NCBI GenBank assembly: GCA_018268935.1 | Contig: JAFDVS010000044.1 | Location: 24,058 to 88,057 of the forward strand | DNA length: 64,000 nucleotides | Source of the DNA: Acidobacteriota bacterium | Lineage (GTDB): Bacteria; Acidobacteriota; Terriglobia; Bryobacterales; Bryobacteraceae | Reading direction: 5' to 3' | Shown: in pieces, positions 38,945 through 48,267 of the stretch | Layout of the letters: the number at the start of each line of letters is the position of its first letter | How positions within the stretch are numbered: the first letter of the stretch is position 1 | Notes under the pieces: model-generated | Databases searched by the model: none | Seen by the model: the letters and a program-made list of their open reading frames with translations, nothing else | What the model was told of the DNA's origin: nothing | Program-made: the position numbers and the translations under genes

Positions 38945-39745
38945 TCACTTCGCGAACATGCGCGCCAGCAGCCCTTTCTTCTCCTTCTTCGGCAGCACCA
39001 CGCCCAGCTTGGCGATCAGTGGCGAGGCTTCCTCCTCGCTCAGCGGCTTCGATTTGTTGATTGCAAAGTCCGCCTCCCGTATCCGGCAGAAGTGATCCAG
39101 GCAATACCAGCACTGCATCATGTGGAACTCGTAATCCTTCTTGTGCTGCCACGTGATGCGGCCATCCAGCGTATCGAGGTACGCCTTGGCCGGCAGGCAC
39201 CGTTCGCCCAATGTGCCAGTGGCCAGCCGCCCCAAAGTGAGTCCGTTCTCCGCCACCAGCCCACGCCGCCATTGATCCAGCACATTGCGCAGCAATTCAT
39301 CCGCCCGCGCCCGCGCCGCTTCCGACGAGCTCACATCCAGGTTCATCATCTGCGCCGTGAGTTCATTCGAATACCCCATCGATTCCAGCCACACATATTG
39401 GCGCTCAATGACGGTCAACGGTTCCAGCGCCTGCGTCAAAATCTCCAGATCGAGTTCAATGGACGGCGGCTGGCTGGCGGCATCCAATTCCACCAACCGC
39501 AGCAGTTCCTGGCGCAGTGCGCAGACGAAGATGCGTTCCTCGGCGTGCCCCGGAGCCGCCCACAACGTCGACTGCGGATTCATCAACTGCTGCAGCACGC
39601 GCTCCAGCAACCCGGGTCGCCCGTCATAATATTGCGCCAGCAAACGCCGGATCACCGGCGAGTAGTTGGTGACCAGGTACGCCCAACCTTCGGGGCGATT
39701 GCCGCGGCAATCGCGAACCATGTCGAAACAGGTGTAGATGGCCAA
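38945..39745 (-). CDS. Sigma-70-like protein with C-terminal zinc anti-sigma motif
   Basis: 266 residues. The N-terminal third (VTNYSPVIRRLLAQYYDGRPG) resembles sigma region 2, and 105-155 (LEPLTVIERQYVWLESMGYSNELTAQMMNLDVSSSEAA, read in parts) resembles the region 4 helix-turn-helix. Near the C-terminus is H208-x3-C212-x2-C215 (HMMQCWYC), the exact pattern of zinc-binding anti-sigma (ZAS) domains. This suggests a sigma factor fused to its own inhibitory or sensing zinc domain, ending in a basic tail. The assignment is from motif reading only; the sigma part is divergent. It lies 15 nt downstream of the aldehyde dehydrogenase stop. Confidence 0.55.
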   Translation of the reverse strand: MAIYTCFDMVRDCRGNRPEGWAYLVTNYSPVIRRLLAQYYDGRPGLLERVLQQLMNPQSTLWAAPGHAEERIFVCALRQELLRLVELDAASQPPSIELDLEILTQALEPLTVIERQYVWLESMGYSNELTAQMMNLDVSSSEAARARADELLRNVLDQWRRGLVAENGLTLGRLATGTLGERCLPAKAYLDTLDGRITWQHKKDYEFHMMQCWYCLDHFCRIREADFAINKSKPLSEEEASPLIAKLGVVLPKKEKKGLLARMFAK

Positions 39746-39760
39746 AAGTAAAAACCTCTC

Positions 39761-41278
39761 TTACGAAATATCGAAGGAAATGCCTTGCGCCAGAGGCAGG
39801 TCGTCTGACCAGTTGATGGTCACGGTCTGCCGCCGCATGTAGGCTTTCCAGGCGTCGCTGCCCGACTCGCGCCCGCCTCCGGTTTCCTTCTCGCCCCCGA
39901 AAGCGCCGCCGATTTCCGCGCCGCTGGTGCCGATGTTGATATTCGCAATCCCGCAGTCGGATCCGCGTGCACTAAGAAAAGTCTCAGCCGCTTGTAGATT
40001 CCGGGTGAACATTGCCGAACTCAGCCCCTGCGGCACATTGTTGTGCCAGCCGATCACTTCGTCCAGTGTCTCAAACTCGATGACATGCAGGATAGGGGCG
40101 AAGACTTCCTCCTTCAGCACCGGCATCTGCGGTGACGAGCGCACGATGGTGGGTTCCACGAAATGCCCCGGCGTATTCAGCCGGCTGCCGCCATGAACCA
40201 CTTCCCCGCCCTGCTCCTGGATCACGTCCAGCATGTGCAGCATCCACTTCACCGCCGATTCGTCAATCAGCGGGCCCATGTGCGTCTCCGGATGCATCGG
40301 GTCGCCGACGCGCACCTGCCGGTAGGCTTGCTTCAAATCGGCCAGAAACTCCCCGGCAATGGATTGATGCACGAACAGGCGGCGAATCGAAGTGCAACGC
40401 TGTCCCGCGGTTCCCACAGCCCCGAACAACACCGCCCGCCGCGCCAGTTCCAGGTTGGCGTCCGGCATCACAATGACGCCGTTGTTTCCGCCCAGTTCCA
40501 GCAGCGTGCGCCCCATGCGCGCGCCAACGGCTTCGGCCACTCGCTTGCCCATCGGGCACGATCCGGTGGCGCTGATCAGCGGAAGCCGCTTGTCGGCCAG
40601 CATCCGCTCCCCAACGGCATCGTTATCGCCAATGACGAGGCTGAATACACCTTGCCAGCCATGCCGCTCCAGCACCCGGTTCACCATGTGCTGCACCGCA
40701 ATCGCCGTCAGCGGCGTCTTCAGCGAGGGCTTCCAGATGGTGACATTCCCACACACCGCGGCGATCAGAGCGTTCCAACTCCAGACGGCAACGGGGAAGT
40801 TGAAGGCGCTGATCACCCCGATCATCCCCAGCGGATGCCACTGCTCATACATCCGGTGCCCCGGCCGCTCGCTGTGCATCGTGAGCCCGTACAACTGGCG
40901 CGAAAGACCCACGGCGAAATCCGCGATGTCGATCATCTCCTGCACTTCGCCCAGTCCTTCGGCCAGGATCTTTCCCGTCTCCAGAGTCACCAGCGCGCCT
41001 AGCGCCGCTTTCTCCTTCCGCAATTCATCGCCAATCTCGCGCACAATCAGACCGCGTTGCGGGGCGGGCAGCATTTTCCATTTCGGGGCAACTTGCGCGG
41101 CCTGCCACACCACCTCGTCGTAATCCTCTTCCAGAGCCAGCCGCACCGTGGCAATCGCCGCCGCGGTGGCCGGGTTGTACGAAACCAGATCGTCGCCCGC
41201 CGGCGAATCGATCCATTCCGTGCCGCAGCAGCCCGAGTTGATCTTCTTTATTCCGAGTGAGTCGAGTAGGTCAGCCAT
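39761..41278 (-). CDS. Aldehyde dehydrogenase, ALDH7 type (aminoadipate semialdehyde dehydrogenase-like)
   Basis: 505 residues from the ATG at 41278 (MADLLDSLGI). Catalytic Glu261 in LLELGGNN and nucleophile Cys295 in TAGQRCTSIRR are present, with VISAFNFPVAVWSWN and the C-terminal GGEKETGGGRESGSDAWKAYMRR typical of ALDH7/AmaB. By family it oxidises alpha-aminoadipate semialdehyde in lysine breakdown using NAD(P)+. The first 31 nt overlap the end of the radical SAM gene. No other lysine-degradation gene is nearby, so the substrate is inferred from family only. Confidence 0.9.
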   Translation of the reverse strand: MADLLDSLGIKKINSGCCGTEWIDSPAGDDLVSYNPATAAAIATVRLALEEDYDEVVWQAAQVAPKWKMLPAPQRGLIVREIGDELRKEKAALGALVTLETGKILAEGLGEVQEMIDIADFAVGLSRQLYGLTMHSERPGHRMYEQWHPLGMIGVISAFNFPVAVWSWNALIAAVCGNVTIWKPSLKTPLTAIAVQHMVNRVLERHGWQGVFSLVIGDNDAVGERMLADKRLPLISATGSCPMGKRVAEAVGARMGRTLLELGGNNGVIVMPDANLELARRAVLFGAVGTAGQRCTSIRRLFVHQSIAGEFLADLKQAYRQVRVGDPMHPETHMGPLIDESAVKWMLHMLDVIQEQGGEVVHGGSRLNTPGHFVEPTIVRSSPQMPVLKEEVFAPILHVIEFETLDEVIGWHNNVPQGLSSAMFTRNLQAAETFLSARGSDCGIANINIGTSGAEIGGAFGGEKETGGGRESGSDAWKAYMRRQTVTINWSDDLPLAQGISFDIS

Positions 41279-42117
41279 GTGAATGCCTCCGGGCCCACGG
41301 CGAAGGCTCGGCCTCGCTGGGCAGCATGTTGTTTCATTTGCTCCACGATGCGCGATTGGAAGGCGCTCTGGAACCATGGTTCGTGCTGGTGCTTCTGTGC
41401 GATGCGGAACGCCTGCTCGCGCGTAGTCGCCCCATGGCGCTTGGTCTCCCGCAGGTGCAGCGGATCGCCCACAACGGGCTCGACGGTGACGGCGAGAACC
41501 GCATCCAACAGGCGAGTGGGATCGCAGGGCAGCAACGGTGCTAGTGTCGCATGGACAGCGAGCCCCGCGCATCGCAAGGCATCGATGGCGGCCAGCCGCT
41601 CCTCAATCGGGGCGCAGTGCGGTTCGTACAGCCGGCGCACCGCGTCGTCATCCGTTGTAACGGAGAAGCTGACGCGCAAGCTGGTACGGCGGTCGAGTTC
41701 CTTCAGCATGGCCACATCGCGAAGAATTAGCGGACCGCGTGTCTGAATCGTGAACACAGCCGGCGGGCAGTGCAGCAGTGCCTCCAGAATTCCCGGCATC
41801 ATCGCTTGCTGCTCTTCCGCCGGTTGATAAGGATCCACCAGCGGCGAGCAATAAATCAGCATGCCCGGCTTCAGCGCCTTCGCCAGCAGCGCCGCGGCGT
41901 TCTCCTTATAAGTAGTGAATTGCCCCCACCGTTCCCAATCTTCCCGCTTCAATCCCCCGTAAATCCGCATCGTGGGAACGTAGCAATAGGTGCAGCCAAA
42001 GGTGCAGTTTCGCGCCGGCGTGAGGGAGTGCGTGAAACCAGCCTGCCGGATGAACCCCGATGTCCGCGCCAGGATCGAACTGGCGGGCTGGTTGAAAATG
42101 CGAAATCGATCAGCCAT
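41248..42117 (-). CDS. Radical SAM protein of the SplB-like group
   Basis: 289 residues. The iron-sulfur motif is C38-x3-C42-x2-C45 in RNCTFGCTYCYVP. The following YCSPLVDPYQPAEE, TIQTRGPLILRD and VSFSVTTDDDAVRRLYEPHC match the Rv2578c/SplB-like radical SAM group, which resembles spore photoproduct lyase but occurs in non-sporulating bacteria. The reaction is unknown. It is the first gene of the minus-strand run that includes ALDH7. Confidence 0.88.
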   Translation of the reverse strand: MADRFRIFNQPASSILARTSGFIRQAGFTHSLTPARNCTFGCTYCYVPTMRIYGGLKREDWERWGQFTTYKENAAALLAKALKPGMLIYCSPLVDPYQPAEEQQAMMPGILEALLHCPPAVFTIQTRGPLILRDVAMLKELDRRTSLRVSFSVTTDDDAVRRLYEPHCAPIEERLAAIDALRCAGLAVHATLAPLLPCDPTRLLDAVLAVTVEPVVGDPLHLRETKRHGATTREQAFRIAQKHQHEPWFQSAFQSRIVEQMKQHAAQRGRAFAVGPEAFTWLTYSTHSE

Positions 42118-42259
42118 AGTTCCTTATCTAATGGTTGCCTGCAAGGCGGGACGCGGCGCCTTCAGCCCCCTCATCCGGCCGCCCACAATGTCAGCAAGTT
42201 ACTGCACATGCAGGACTTGCACGCTCACTGTAGGACTACTTACCATAACCCGATAGAAC

Positions 42260-42336
42260 ACCGGTTCCAGGACCGGTTGGCTCGGAAAATTCCGACCTCG
42301 GACTTCCCATTCCTTTACTGACTGTGATAAAGTCAG
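42260..42336. promoter_or_regulatory. Two inverted repeats upstream of the TonB-dependent receptor
   Basis: ACCGGT-TCCAGG-ACCGGT lies at 42260-42277 and CTGACT-GTGATAA-AGTCAG at 42318-42336, in the 263-nt divergent gap between the radical SAM and receptor genes. The second ends 44 nt before the receptor ATG. Either could be an operator or an mRNA hairpin; neither matches a binding site I can name. Confidence 0.35.
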
Positions 42337-42380
42337 GCCCTATAGGCAGTCTCCTACAAAACCAAGGGGGTGGTCCATCT

Positions 42381-45300
42381 ATGCGAACCATTCGAAATCT
42401 ATCTCTGAGTGCCCTGTTGCTCGCCGCGGCGAGCTTAATGCACGCACAATCGACAACCCAGTCCGTGCAGGGACTGGTAGCTGACAGCTCTGGCGCCGTG
42501 ATCGCCGGGGCGAAAGTCACACTCACAAACACCGCCACGGCAGTGAAGCAGGAACTCACCACCAACGAAGCGGGTCTCTATAACTTCACCCTCGTCCCTG
42601 TCGGCGACTACGAAATCCGTGTGGAAATGCAAGGGTTCAAGTCGGAGTTGGTCCGCGCCCTGCGTGTGGAAACCGCAGCCCAGGTTCGGCAGGACATTAA
42701 CCTGACCGTCGGTAGCGTTTCCGAATCGATTGAAGTAGCCGCTTCGGCCGTGCTGCTCAATACGGAAAACGCCACCACCGGCGGCGTCATTGAAAACCGC
42801 CGTATCGTCGAGCTTCCCTTGAACGGACGCAACATGCAGAACCTGGCCGTCCTCGTGCCGGGCGTGCAATACGGCATCCGTACGGGAACAGCGGATGGAT
42901 CCGGCGGATTCCCCATTCCTGGGCAAGGCTTCGCCGTTATCGCCAACGGGCAGCGCGAAACCAGCCAGGTAGTATCGCTCGATGGTGTGGACGCGAAGGA
43001 CCCCCGCATTCACATCGCCAACTTCGTGCCTTCCATCGAAGCCATCGAAGAATTCAAGATTCAGACCAACGCCTATTCGGCTGAATATGGATTCGGCGGC
43101 GGCGCGCAGGTCACCATCACCATGAAGAGCGGCACCAACAACCTTCATGGAACGGCCTTCAACTTCCTCCGCAACGACATCTTCGACGCCGAGAACTACT
43201 TTCTGAACTTTGAACTGGCGCCGACGGCGACACGCGCCAAGAAGAATCCGCTGCGCCAGAATCAATTCGGATTCGTGCTCAGTGGACCGGTGCTGATCCC
43301 CGGCCTCTACAACGGGAAGAACAAAACCTTCTGGGCGGCGAACTGGGAAGCACGGCGCACGCGCCAAGGCATTGTGCAGACGGCAGCCTGGCCGATCAAC
43401 GAGTTCCGCAACGGCGATTTTTCGCGGCTGCAGCGCGGCTACACGGCCAACGGCCGGTTTGTCAGCCCGATCATCATCTACGATCCCAATACCGGAACGC
43501 CGCTGCCCAACAACATCATCCCCGCATCGCAGATTCACGCCGGCGCGAAGAACGTGCTCAACCAGTTCATTCCGCAGGCGCAGTTTGTTCAGGAAGATCC
43601 CCAGGACTTCACGGCACGCGCAGCGGTTCCGCAGCCTACGGATGTGAACACCTATTTCGCTCGCGTGGACCACAATTTCAGCGAGCGTGACCGCGTGTTT
43701 GCCCGCCTGGCGATGGATCGCAGCAATCTCAACCGGACGAACATCAACCCGAACCTGCCGGTCACCGTGGATTCGAAGGTGACGAACCTGGCGACGCAGT
43801 GGATTCACACCTTCAGCCCAAACCTGGTGAACGAATTGCGCGTCGGCTTCAACATCTCCGACGACATCACACGCAACCCGCGCACCGATAACACATCGTT
43901 TGATCAGGATGCTCTCGGTGTGGGCCAGTTCCGCATCCCCTCCGATGGGAACCGCAAGCTGACGCCGCGCGAACACGGTATTCCGCAGTTCACGGGACTC
44001 CCGTTCACCCTCCAGGAACTCACCAACGGTAACGGCTACGACAACATGGACACCATCCAGCCGTCGAACCACGTGACTTGGTTCAAGGGCAAGCACAACT
44101 TCAAGATGGGCGCGGAAGTGTACCGCATCTCCATGGAGCGCGGTGCCGCAAACCTCGAAGAAGGCTTGCTCGGCTTCAGCGGCGCCACCTGCGGTTACGC
44201 CTTCGCCTGCTTCCTCATGGGCCGCCCCAGCACGACACAGACGCCGGAAGGCATTCCGCTGACGTTCCCCCGTGCCAATCGCTTTGGCGCCTACTTCCAC
44301 GATGACTGGAAGGTTAGCCCGAAGCTCACGTTGAACCTCGGCTTGCGCTTCGACTATAACGGCTTCCCTCGCGATGCCAAGGGGCTGTGGCGCACATTCG
44401 ATATTCCAGGCATCGGCAAGGATGCGAATCGCGGCAACGGCTACACGGTGCCGGGCACGAATCAGGTAATTCCCACGATTTTCCCGGGCCAGGTGAACGA
44501 ATCGGGCGCGGTGAAACTGACGCGGCAGCAGGTGAAGTTCTTCATGCCTCGCATCGGTATTGCGTATCGCCCGACAGACAAGTGGGTGATCCGCACTGGT
44601 GTGGGCTGGTTCGACACCCTGCAGCACTTGAACACGTTCACCATCTTCAACCTCATGCCGCCCAAGGCCGGCAGCCAGGTGTATAACACGACCATGCAGA
44701 TCCTTCCGACTCAGACCGTGCCCAGCAATGGCCCCGGCGGCACCTTCAACTTCACACCCCAGCGCTACGCACCGGGCTCGAACATCCTGACGTTCGACGA
44801 TCCGTTCCTGACCCGGTCGGCTGGAACGACGGTCGTACGCCCGATCGACGTTGTTTACCTCCCGCCGGACTACAAAGATGGCTATGTGTGGAAATGGAGC
44901 TTCGACCTGCAGCGCGAGTTGCCGTGGCAATCCGCCATCAGCATCGGCTACGCGGGTTCCAAGGGAACGAACGTCGGCAACTCCGTAATCAACTACAACG
45001 ATCCGCGCACACTCAGCGCTTCGTTCGTGCAGAACAACCGGCCCTATCCGGTATTCTATGATCCGGCTCTGCCGAATCTGGGCGTGCAGGGCACGGGCCG
45101 TATCCGCTACATCGATTCGTTCGGCGAATCCTTCTATCACGGCATGCAGGTGAAGTACGACAAGCGTTCCCGCGCAGGCCTGACTGTCGGCATCGCCTAC
45201 ACCTATTCGAAGACGCACGGTGACGGAGACAACGGCGGCCAGGAAGGCGCCAGCTTCCAGAACCCGCTTGACCGCAAAGGATCGCGTGGCCTGGTCAGCT

Positions 45301-45872
45301 ATGACCAGACCCACAAGACGGTTGCCAACTTCGTTTGGGAACTGCCCGGCGCCAAGATGAAGGGCGTTGCGGGCGTGGTGCTCGGTGGCTGGCAAGCCAA
45401 CGGGATCGCCACCATCGCCAGCGGCTTCCCCTACACCATCACCCAGGGCGCGGGCGACATCGGCATGTCTTTGTCTCCCATCCGCCCTGACCTCATCGGC
45501 CAGGCCGAACTGGATAGCCCAACCCGGAAACTGTGGTTCAACACGCAGGCTTACCAGCGTGTCACCTGCCAGATCTCCGGCCGCAACGACCTCTGCCACT
45601 ACGGCAGCGCCGGCAACTTCCAGCTCCGCTCCCCCGGTCAGCGCAACATGGACTTCTCCATGTACAAGAACTTCCGCTTGACAGAACGGTTCATCCTCCA
45701 GTTCCGCTATGAATCGTTCAACTTCTTCAATACGCCGTGGATGGGCGCGCCTGGCGGGATCAGCTTCAGCAGCCCCTCGCAGATTACGCCCAACGGAACG
45801 CGTGACGGAGAAATCCGCGGCCTGCGTACCGCCATGCGTATTCAGCAGTTCGGCTTGAAGTTCCGCTTCTAG
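42381..45872 (+). CDS. TonB-dependent receptor with carboxypeptidase-regulatory domain (Oar-like)
   Basis: 1163 residues from the ATG at 42381. Signal peptide (SALLLAAASLMHAQ), a CarboxypepD_reg Ig-like domain (VQGLVADSSGAVIAGAKVTL, about 28-110), a plug-like region (VELPLNGRNMQNLAVLVPG), then a long beta-barrel ending in FGLKFRF, an outer-membrane C-terminus with terminal phenylalanine. This Oar-like class is strongly expanded in Acidobacteria and is presumed to import large or polymeric substrates. A strong terminator follows. It stands alone as a transcription unit. Confidence 0.93.
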   Translation: MRTIRNLSLSALLLAAASLMHAQSTTQSVQGLVADSSGAVIAGAKVTLTNTATAVKQELTTNEAGLYNFTLVPVGDYEIRVEMQGFKSELVRALRVETAAQVRQDINLTVGSVSESIEVAASAVLLNTENATTGGVIENRRIVELPLNGRNMQNLAVLVPGVQYGIRTGTADGSGGFPIPGQGFAVIANGQRETSQVVSLDGVDAKDPRIHIANFVPSIEAIEEFKIQTNAYSAEYGFGGGAQVTITMKSGTNNLHGTAFNFLRNDIFDAENYFLNFELAPTATRAKKNPLRQNQFGFVLSGPVLIPGLYNGKNKTFWAANWEARRTRQGIVQTAAWPINEFRNGDFSRLQRGYTANGRFVSPIIIYDPNTGTPLPNNIIPASQIHAGAKNVLNQFIPQAQFVQEDPQDFTARAAVPQPTDVNTYFARVDHNFSERDRVFARLAMDRSNLNRTNINPNLPVTVDSKVTNLATQWIHTFSPNLVNELRVGFNISDDITRNPRTDNTSFDQDALGVGQFRIPSDGNRKLTPREHGIPQFTGLPFTLQELTNGNGYDNMDTIQPSNHVTWFKGKHNFKMGAEVYRISMERGAANLEEGLLGFSGATCGYAFACFLMGRPSTTQTPEGIPLTFPRANRFGAYFHDDWKVSPKLTLNLGLRFDYNGFPRDAKGLWRTFDIPGIGKDANRGNGYTVPGTNQVIPTIFPGQVNESGAVKLTRQQVKFFMPRIGIAYRPTDKWVIRTGVGWFDTLQHLNTFTIFNLMPPKAGSQVYNTTMQILPTQTVPSNGPGGTFNFTPQRYAPGSNILTFDDPFLTRSAGTTVVRPIDVVYLPPDYKDGYVWKWSFDLQRELPWQSAISIGYAGSKGTNVGNSVINYNDPRTLSASFVQNNRPYPVFYDPALPNLGVQGTGRIRYIDSFGESFYHGMQVKYDKRSRAGLTVGIAYTYSKTHGDGDNGGQEGASFQNPLDRKGSRGLVSYDQTHKTVANFVWELPGAKMKGVAGVVLGGWQANGIATIASGFPYTITQGAGDIGMSLSPIRPDLIGQAELDSPTRKLWFNTQAYQRVTCQISGRNDLCHYGSAGNFQLRSPGQRNMDFSMYKNFRLTERFILQFRYESFNFFNTPWMGAPGGISFSSPSQITPNGTRDGEIRGLRTAMRIQQFGLKFRF

Positions 45873-45888
45873 AGAAAACGCTCGATAC

Positions 45889-45935
45889 AAAAAGAGGGCC
45901 GCTCGCCGGAGAGGTGAGCGGCCCTCTTCCTTTTC
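45889..45935. terminator. Bidirectional rho-independent terminator
   Basis: Perfect 11-bp stem GAGGGCCGCTC (45894-45904) / GAGCGGCCCTC (45916-45926) with an 11-nt loop, flanked by an A-rich left side and a T-rich right side. It lies between the convergent receptor gene and the UxuA-like gene and can stop transcription from both directions. Confidence 0.9.
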
Positions 45936-47026
45936 TAACCCACTTCTTCGTTCGCCCGCCGCAGCATCGCCCGCATCGAAGCAATGCAATAGGCAATCCC
46001 CGCCCGCCGCATCCGGTCATCGCCAGCCAGCAGCGGCACATGATCGGGCACCGCCGACCCATTGAACTTCACCCTTCTCAGCGCCTTCATCACCTCAAAC
46101 ATATCCATGTACCCATCATCGGGAAACGTCTCCACAAAATGGGGCATCACGGACGAAACGTTGCGGAAGTGGACATCGAAGATCTTCCCCCGTCCGCCGA
46201 AATCCTGGATCATCCCAAACACATCCTTGCCCATTTGGCCGCCGCCTTCGCTCCACGTGCCGATGCAGAACGTCAGCCCCCAATGCTTGCTATTTCCCGC
46301 GATCTGTTCCGCCCGCTTGTAGCCGTCGTAGTGAACCAACACCTTGGCCACGCCGTTCATCTTCGCCACAGGTGGATCGTCCGGATGCAGCGCCAGCTTC
46401 ACATTCGCTTTCTCGGCCACCGGAAGCACCGCTTTCATGAAGTACGTGTAGCTCGACCAGATATCCTCAGCCGAATACTCACGGTCGAACGCCTTCTTCT
46501 CCACCTTGTTGCGAAAATCATCCAGCTTGAATTCCCGCGCCTTGTAGCGCCGCGGACCATACACCTCGCTCGTCGTGTACGTGTTCGCCGGATGCCAGTC
46601 GTAATTCGACACCGGAATCCCCAGCCGCCCGCAATCGCGCAGAAACTGGCAATACGTTTCAATGATCGGATCGCGGTTCGGTTTCCCTAGCTGCAGATCG
46701 GTCTTGCGATAGGCGTAGTGCACCGCGGAGTAGATCTTCATGTTGAACTTCGCCAGCCGTTCCTGGGTCGCCTTCATGAAATCGTACGATGCCTCGTCCC
46801 CGAATTCGATCCGGCACCAGCGAATCCCCAGTTGCTGCAGAAACAACAGGTCATCGTCCGTAAGGCTGCGGATCACCATCCGATGCGACAACTTGATGTT
46901 CGAAGGATCGTTTTCGTCAAGAGCCTGGCGTTTTTTGACGATATTGAAAGTGCGGGTTTCCTCCGCGACGGCCAGCGGTAGCGCAGCCGCGGGCAGTAGT
47001 TTCAGCAGTTCACGACGGGTGGGCAT
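45935..47026 (-). CDS. Exported UxuA-like sugar-acid dehydratase family protein
   Basis: 363 residues with a twin-arginine-type signal (MPTRRELLKLLPAAALPLAVA). The TIM-barrel pattern of mannonate dehydratase/xylose-isomerase-like proteins is visible: WCRIEFGDEASYDF, KLALHPDDPPV, FCIGTWSEGGGQM, IFDVHFRNV and FPDDGYMDMFEVM. Mannonate dehydratase converts D-mannonate to 2-keto-3-deoxygluconate in hexuronate breakdown, which would fit the pectinase in this window. A Tat signal is unusual for cytoplasmic UxuA, so the function may differ. The ATG at 47026 is chosen because it gives the intact Tat motif. Confidence 0.8.
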   Translation of the reverse strand: MPTRRELLKLLPAAALPLAVAEETRTFNIVKKRQALDENDPSNIKLSHRMVIRSLTDDDLLFLQQLGIRWCRIEFGDEASYDFMKATQERLAKFNMKIYSAVHYAYRKTDLQLGKPNRDPIIETYCQFLRDCGRLGIPVSNYDWHPANTYTTSEVYGPRRYKAREFKLDDFRNKVEKKAFDREYSAEDIWSSYTYFMKAVLPVAEKANVKLALHPDDPPVAKMNGVAKVLVHYDGYKRAEQIAGNSKHWGLTFCIGTWSEGGGQMGKDVFGMIQDFGGRGKIFDVHFRNVSSVMPHFVETFPDDGYMDMFEVMKALRRVKFNGSAVPDHVPLLAGDDRMRRAGIAYCIASMRAMLRRANEEVG

Positions 47027-47065
47027 TCCGCATGACAGGATATCACTTGCGATCGTAGTGAATAT

Positions 47066-47602
47066 ATGGAGCAACGAGAGATAGCAACCCTGGGCGGTGG
47101 CTGCTTCTGGTGTATGGAAGCCGTGTTCGATGACGTCAACGGGGTCGATTCGGTGGAATCGGGCTACTCCGGGGGAAAGACGGAGAACCCTACCTTCGGA
47201 GCCATTTGTAGCGGCATGACCGGGCATGCCGAGGTGGTGCGCATCACGTTCGATCCGGCCGTAGTCAGCTACTCCGAACTATTAGAGATCTTCTTCGCCA
47301 TCCACAATCCCACAACCCTCAACCGGCAAGGCAATGACACCGGAACCCACTACCGCAGCGTCATCTTCTATCATTCCGACTCACAGTGCGAAGCAGCCCA
47401 ACAAGCCATTCGAGCAGTGGACAGCGAAGGCGCCTGGCCGGACAAAGTGGTGACCCAGGTGGCGCCGGCCGGCGTGTTCTATATGGCCGAGGCCTACCAC
47501 CAGAAATACTTCGCCCATCACACCTCCCTGCCCTACTGCCAGTTTGTCGTAAGTGCGAAGGTGCAGAAGTTCCGCGAGAAGTTCGCCGGCCTCCACAAAT
47601 AA
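47066..47602 (+). CDS. msrA: Peptide methionine-S-sulfoxide reductase
   Basis: 178 residues. The active site GGGCFWCMEAVF has catalytic Cys13, with a second Cys16. GYSGGKTENPTF, HAEVVRITFDP and QGNDTGTHYRS are classic MsrA. It repairs oxidised methionine in proteins. It starts 40 nt from the divergent UxuA-like gene and converges on a methyltransferase gene 7 nt away. Confidence 0.96.
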   Translation: MEQREIATLGGGCFWCMEAVFDDVNGVDSVESGYSGGKTENPTFGAICSGMTGHAEVVRITFDPAVVSYSELLEIFFAIHNPTTLNRQGNDTGTHYRSVIFYHSDSQCEAAQQAIRAVDSEGAWPDKVVTQVAPAGVFYMAEAYHQKYFAHHTSLPYCQFVVSAKVQKFREKFAGLHK

Positions 47603-47609
47603 GCACGTT

Positions 47610-48215
47610 CTACGTATTCTTTCGCATCACCCATGTAGTCATTGAGCGCTGGCCGTGGACGATAGTGGTCTTGAGCGGGTCAGCAAGTGTGGCTCCGAGC
47701 TGCCGCGTAAGCACAAGCAGCATGGCTTCGTCTACAAGGTAGCGTTCCGAGCCATCCGGAAGGCGGTGGACGCGGCCTTCCATTGGTTCAACCTGATGCT
47801 CAATGCCGTCGGAGGAAGCGAGCCGGGCAAAAAATAGGCCGCCGGGTTTGAGTTTGCGCCACGCCCCTTCCAGCATGGCGTGGAAATGCGCGTCACCGGT
47901 GGCGAAGTGGAGCACGGCGCTGCAGATGACAACATCGGCCGAGGCGTCTTCAAAGGACATGGCTTCGATGGGCTCAACACGGAAATTGGTGGTGGGCAGC
48001 GAAGCGGCAAGCGCGCGCAGTTCGGCGATGGCCGCCGGATTCTGATCGGCGCCATAAACCTCGTAGCCTTCGCGGAGAAAGTAAACGAGGTTGCGGCCGG
48101 TGCCACAGCCGGCATCGAGAATCGTCATCTCCGGAGTAATGCGGCCTTTGAGAAGCTGATCGAACAGATAGATGTCGATGGCGCCGAAGTGTTGCCGCGG
48201 GGGTGGGTAGGGCAT
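47610..48215 (-). CDS. Class I SAM-dependent methyltransferase
   Basis: 201 residues with motif I ILDAGCGTGRN, YGADQNPAAI, ADVVICSAVLHFA and a C-terminal sheet. The N-terminus PPPRQHFGAIDIYLFDQLLKG looks like a substrate-side helix seen in tellurite-resistance/TehB-like enzymes, but that is only a resemblance. It is a single gene divergent from the beta-propeller kinase. Confidence 0.8.
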   Translation of the reverse strand: MPYPPPRQHFGAIDIYLFDQLLKGRITPEMTILDAGCGTGRNLVYFLREGYEVYGADQNPAAIAELRALAASLPTTNFRVEPIEAMSFEDASADVVICSAVLHFATGDAHFHAMLEGAWRKLKPGGLFFARLASSDGIEHQVEPMEGRVHRLPDGSERYLVDEAMLLVLTRQLGATLADPLKTTIVHGQRSMTTWVMRKNT

Positions 48216-48267
48216 CGGTAATTATTCTTGCGCGCAGGGGGATTCGATACAATAGCAAAACCCTTTC

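Noticed and set aside
42435..45989. A 1184-codon open frame on the minus strand opposite the TonB-dependent receptor
   Set aside because: It is the codon-bias shadow of a real gene. The protein has no domain pattern, while the plus-strand product has a signal peptide, a recognised domain order and a terminal phenylalanine.
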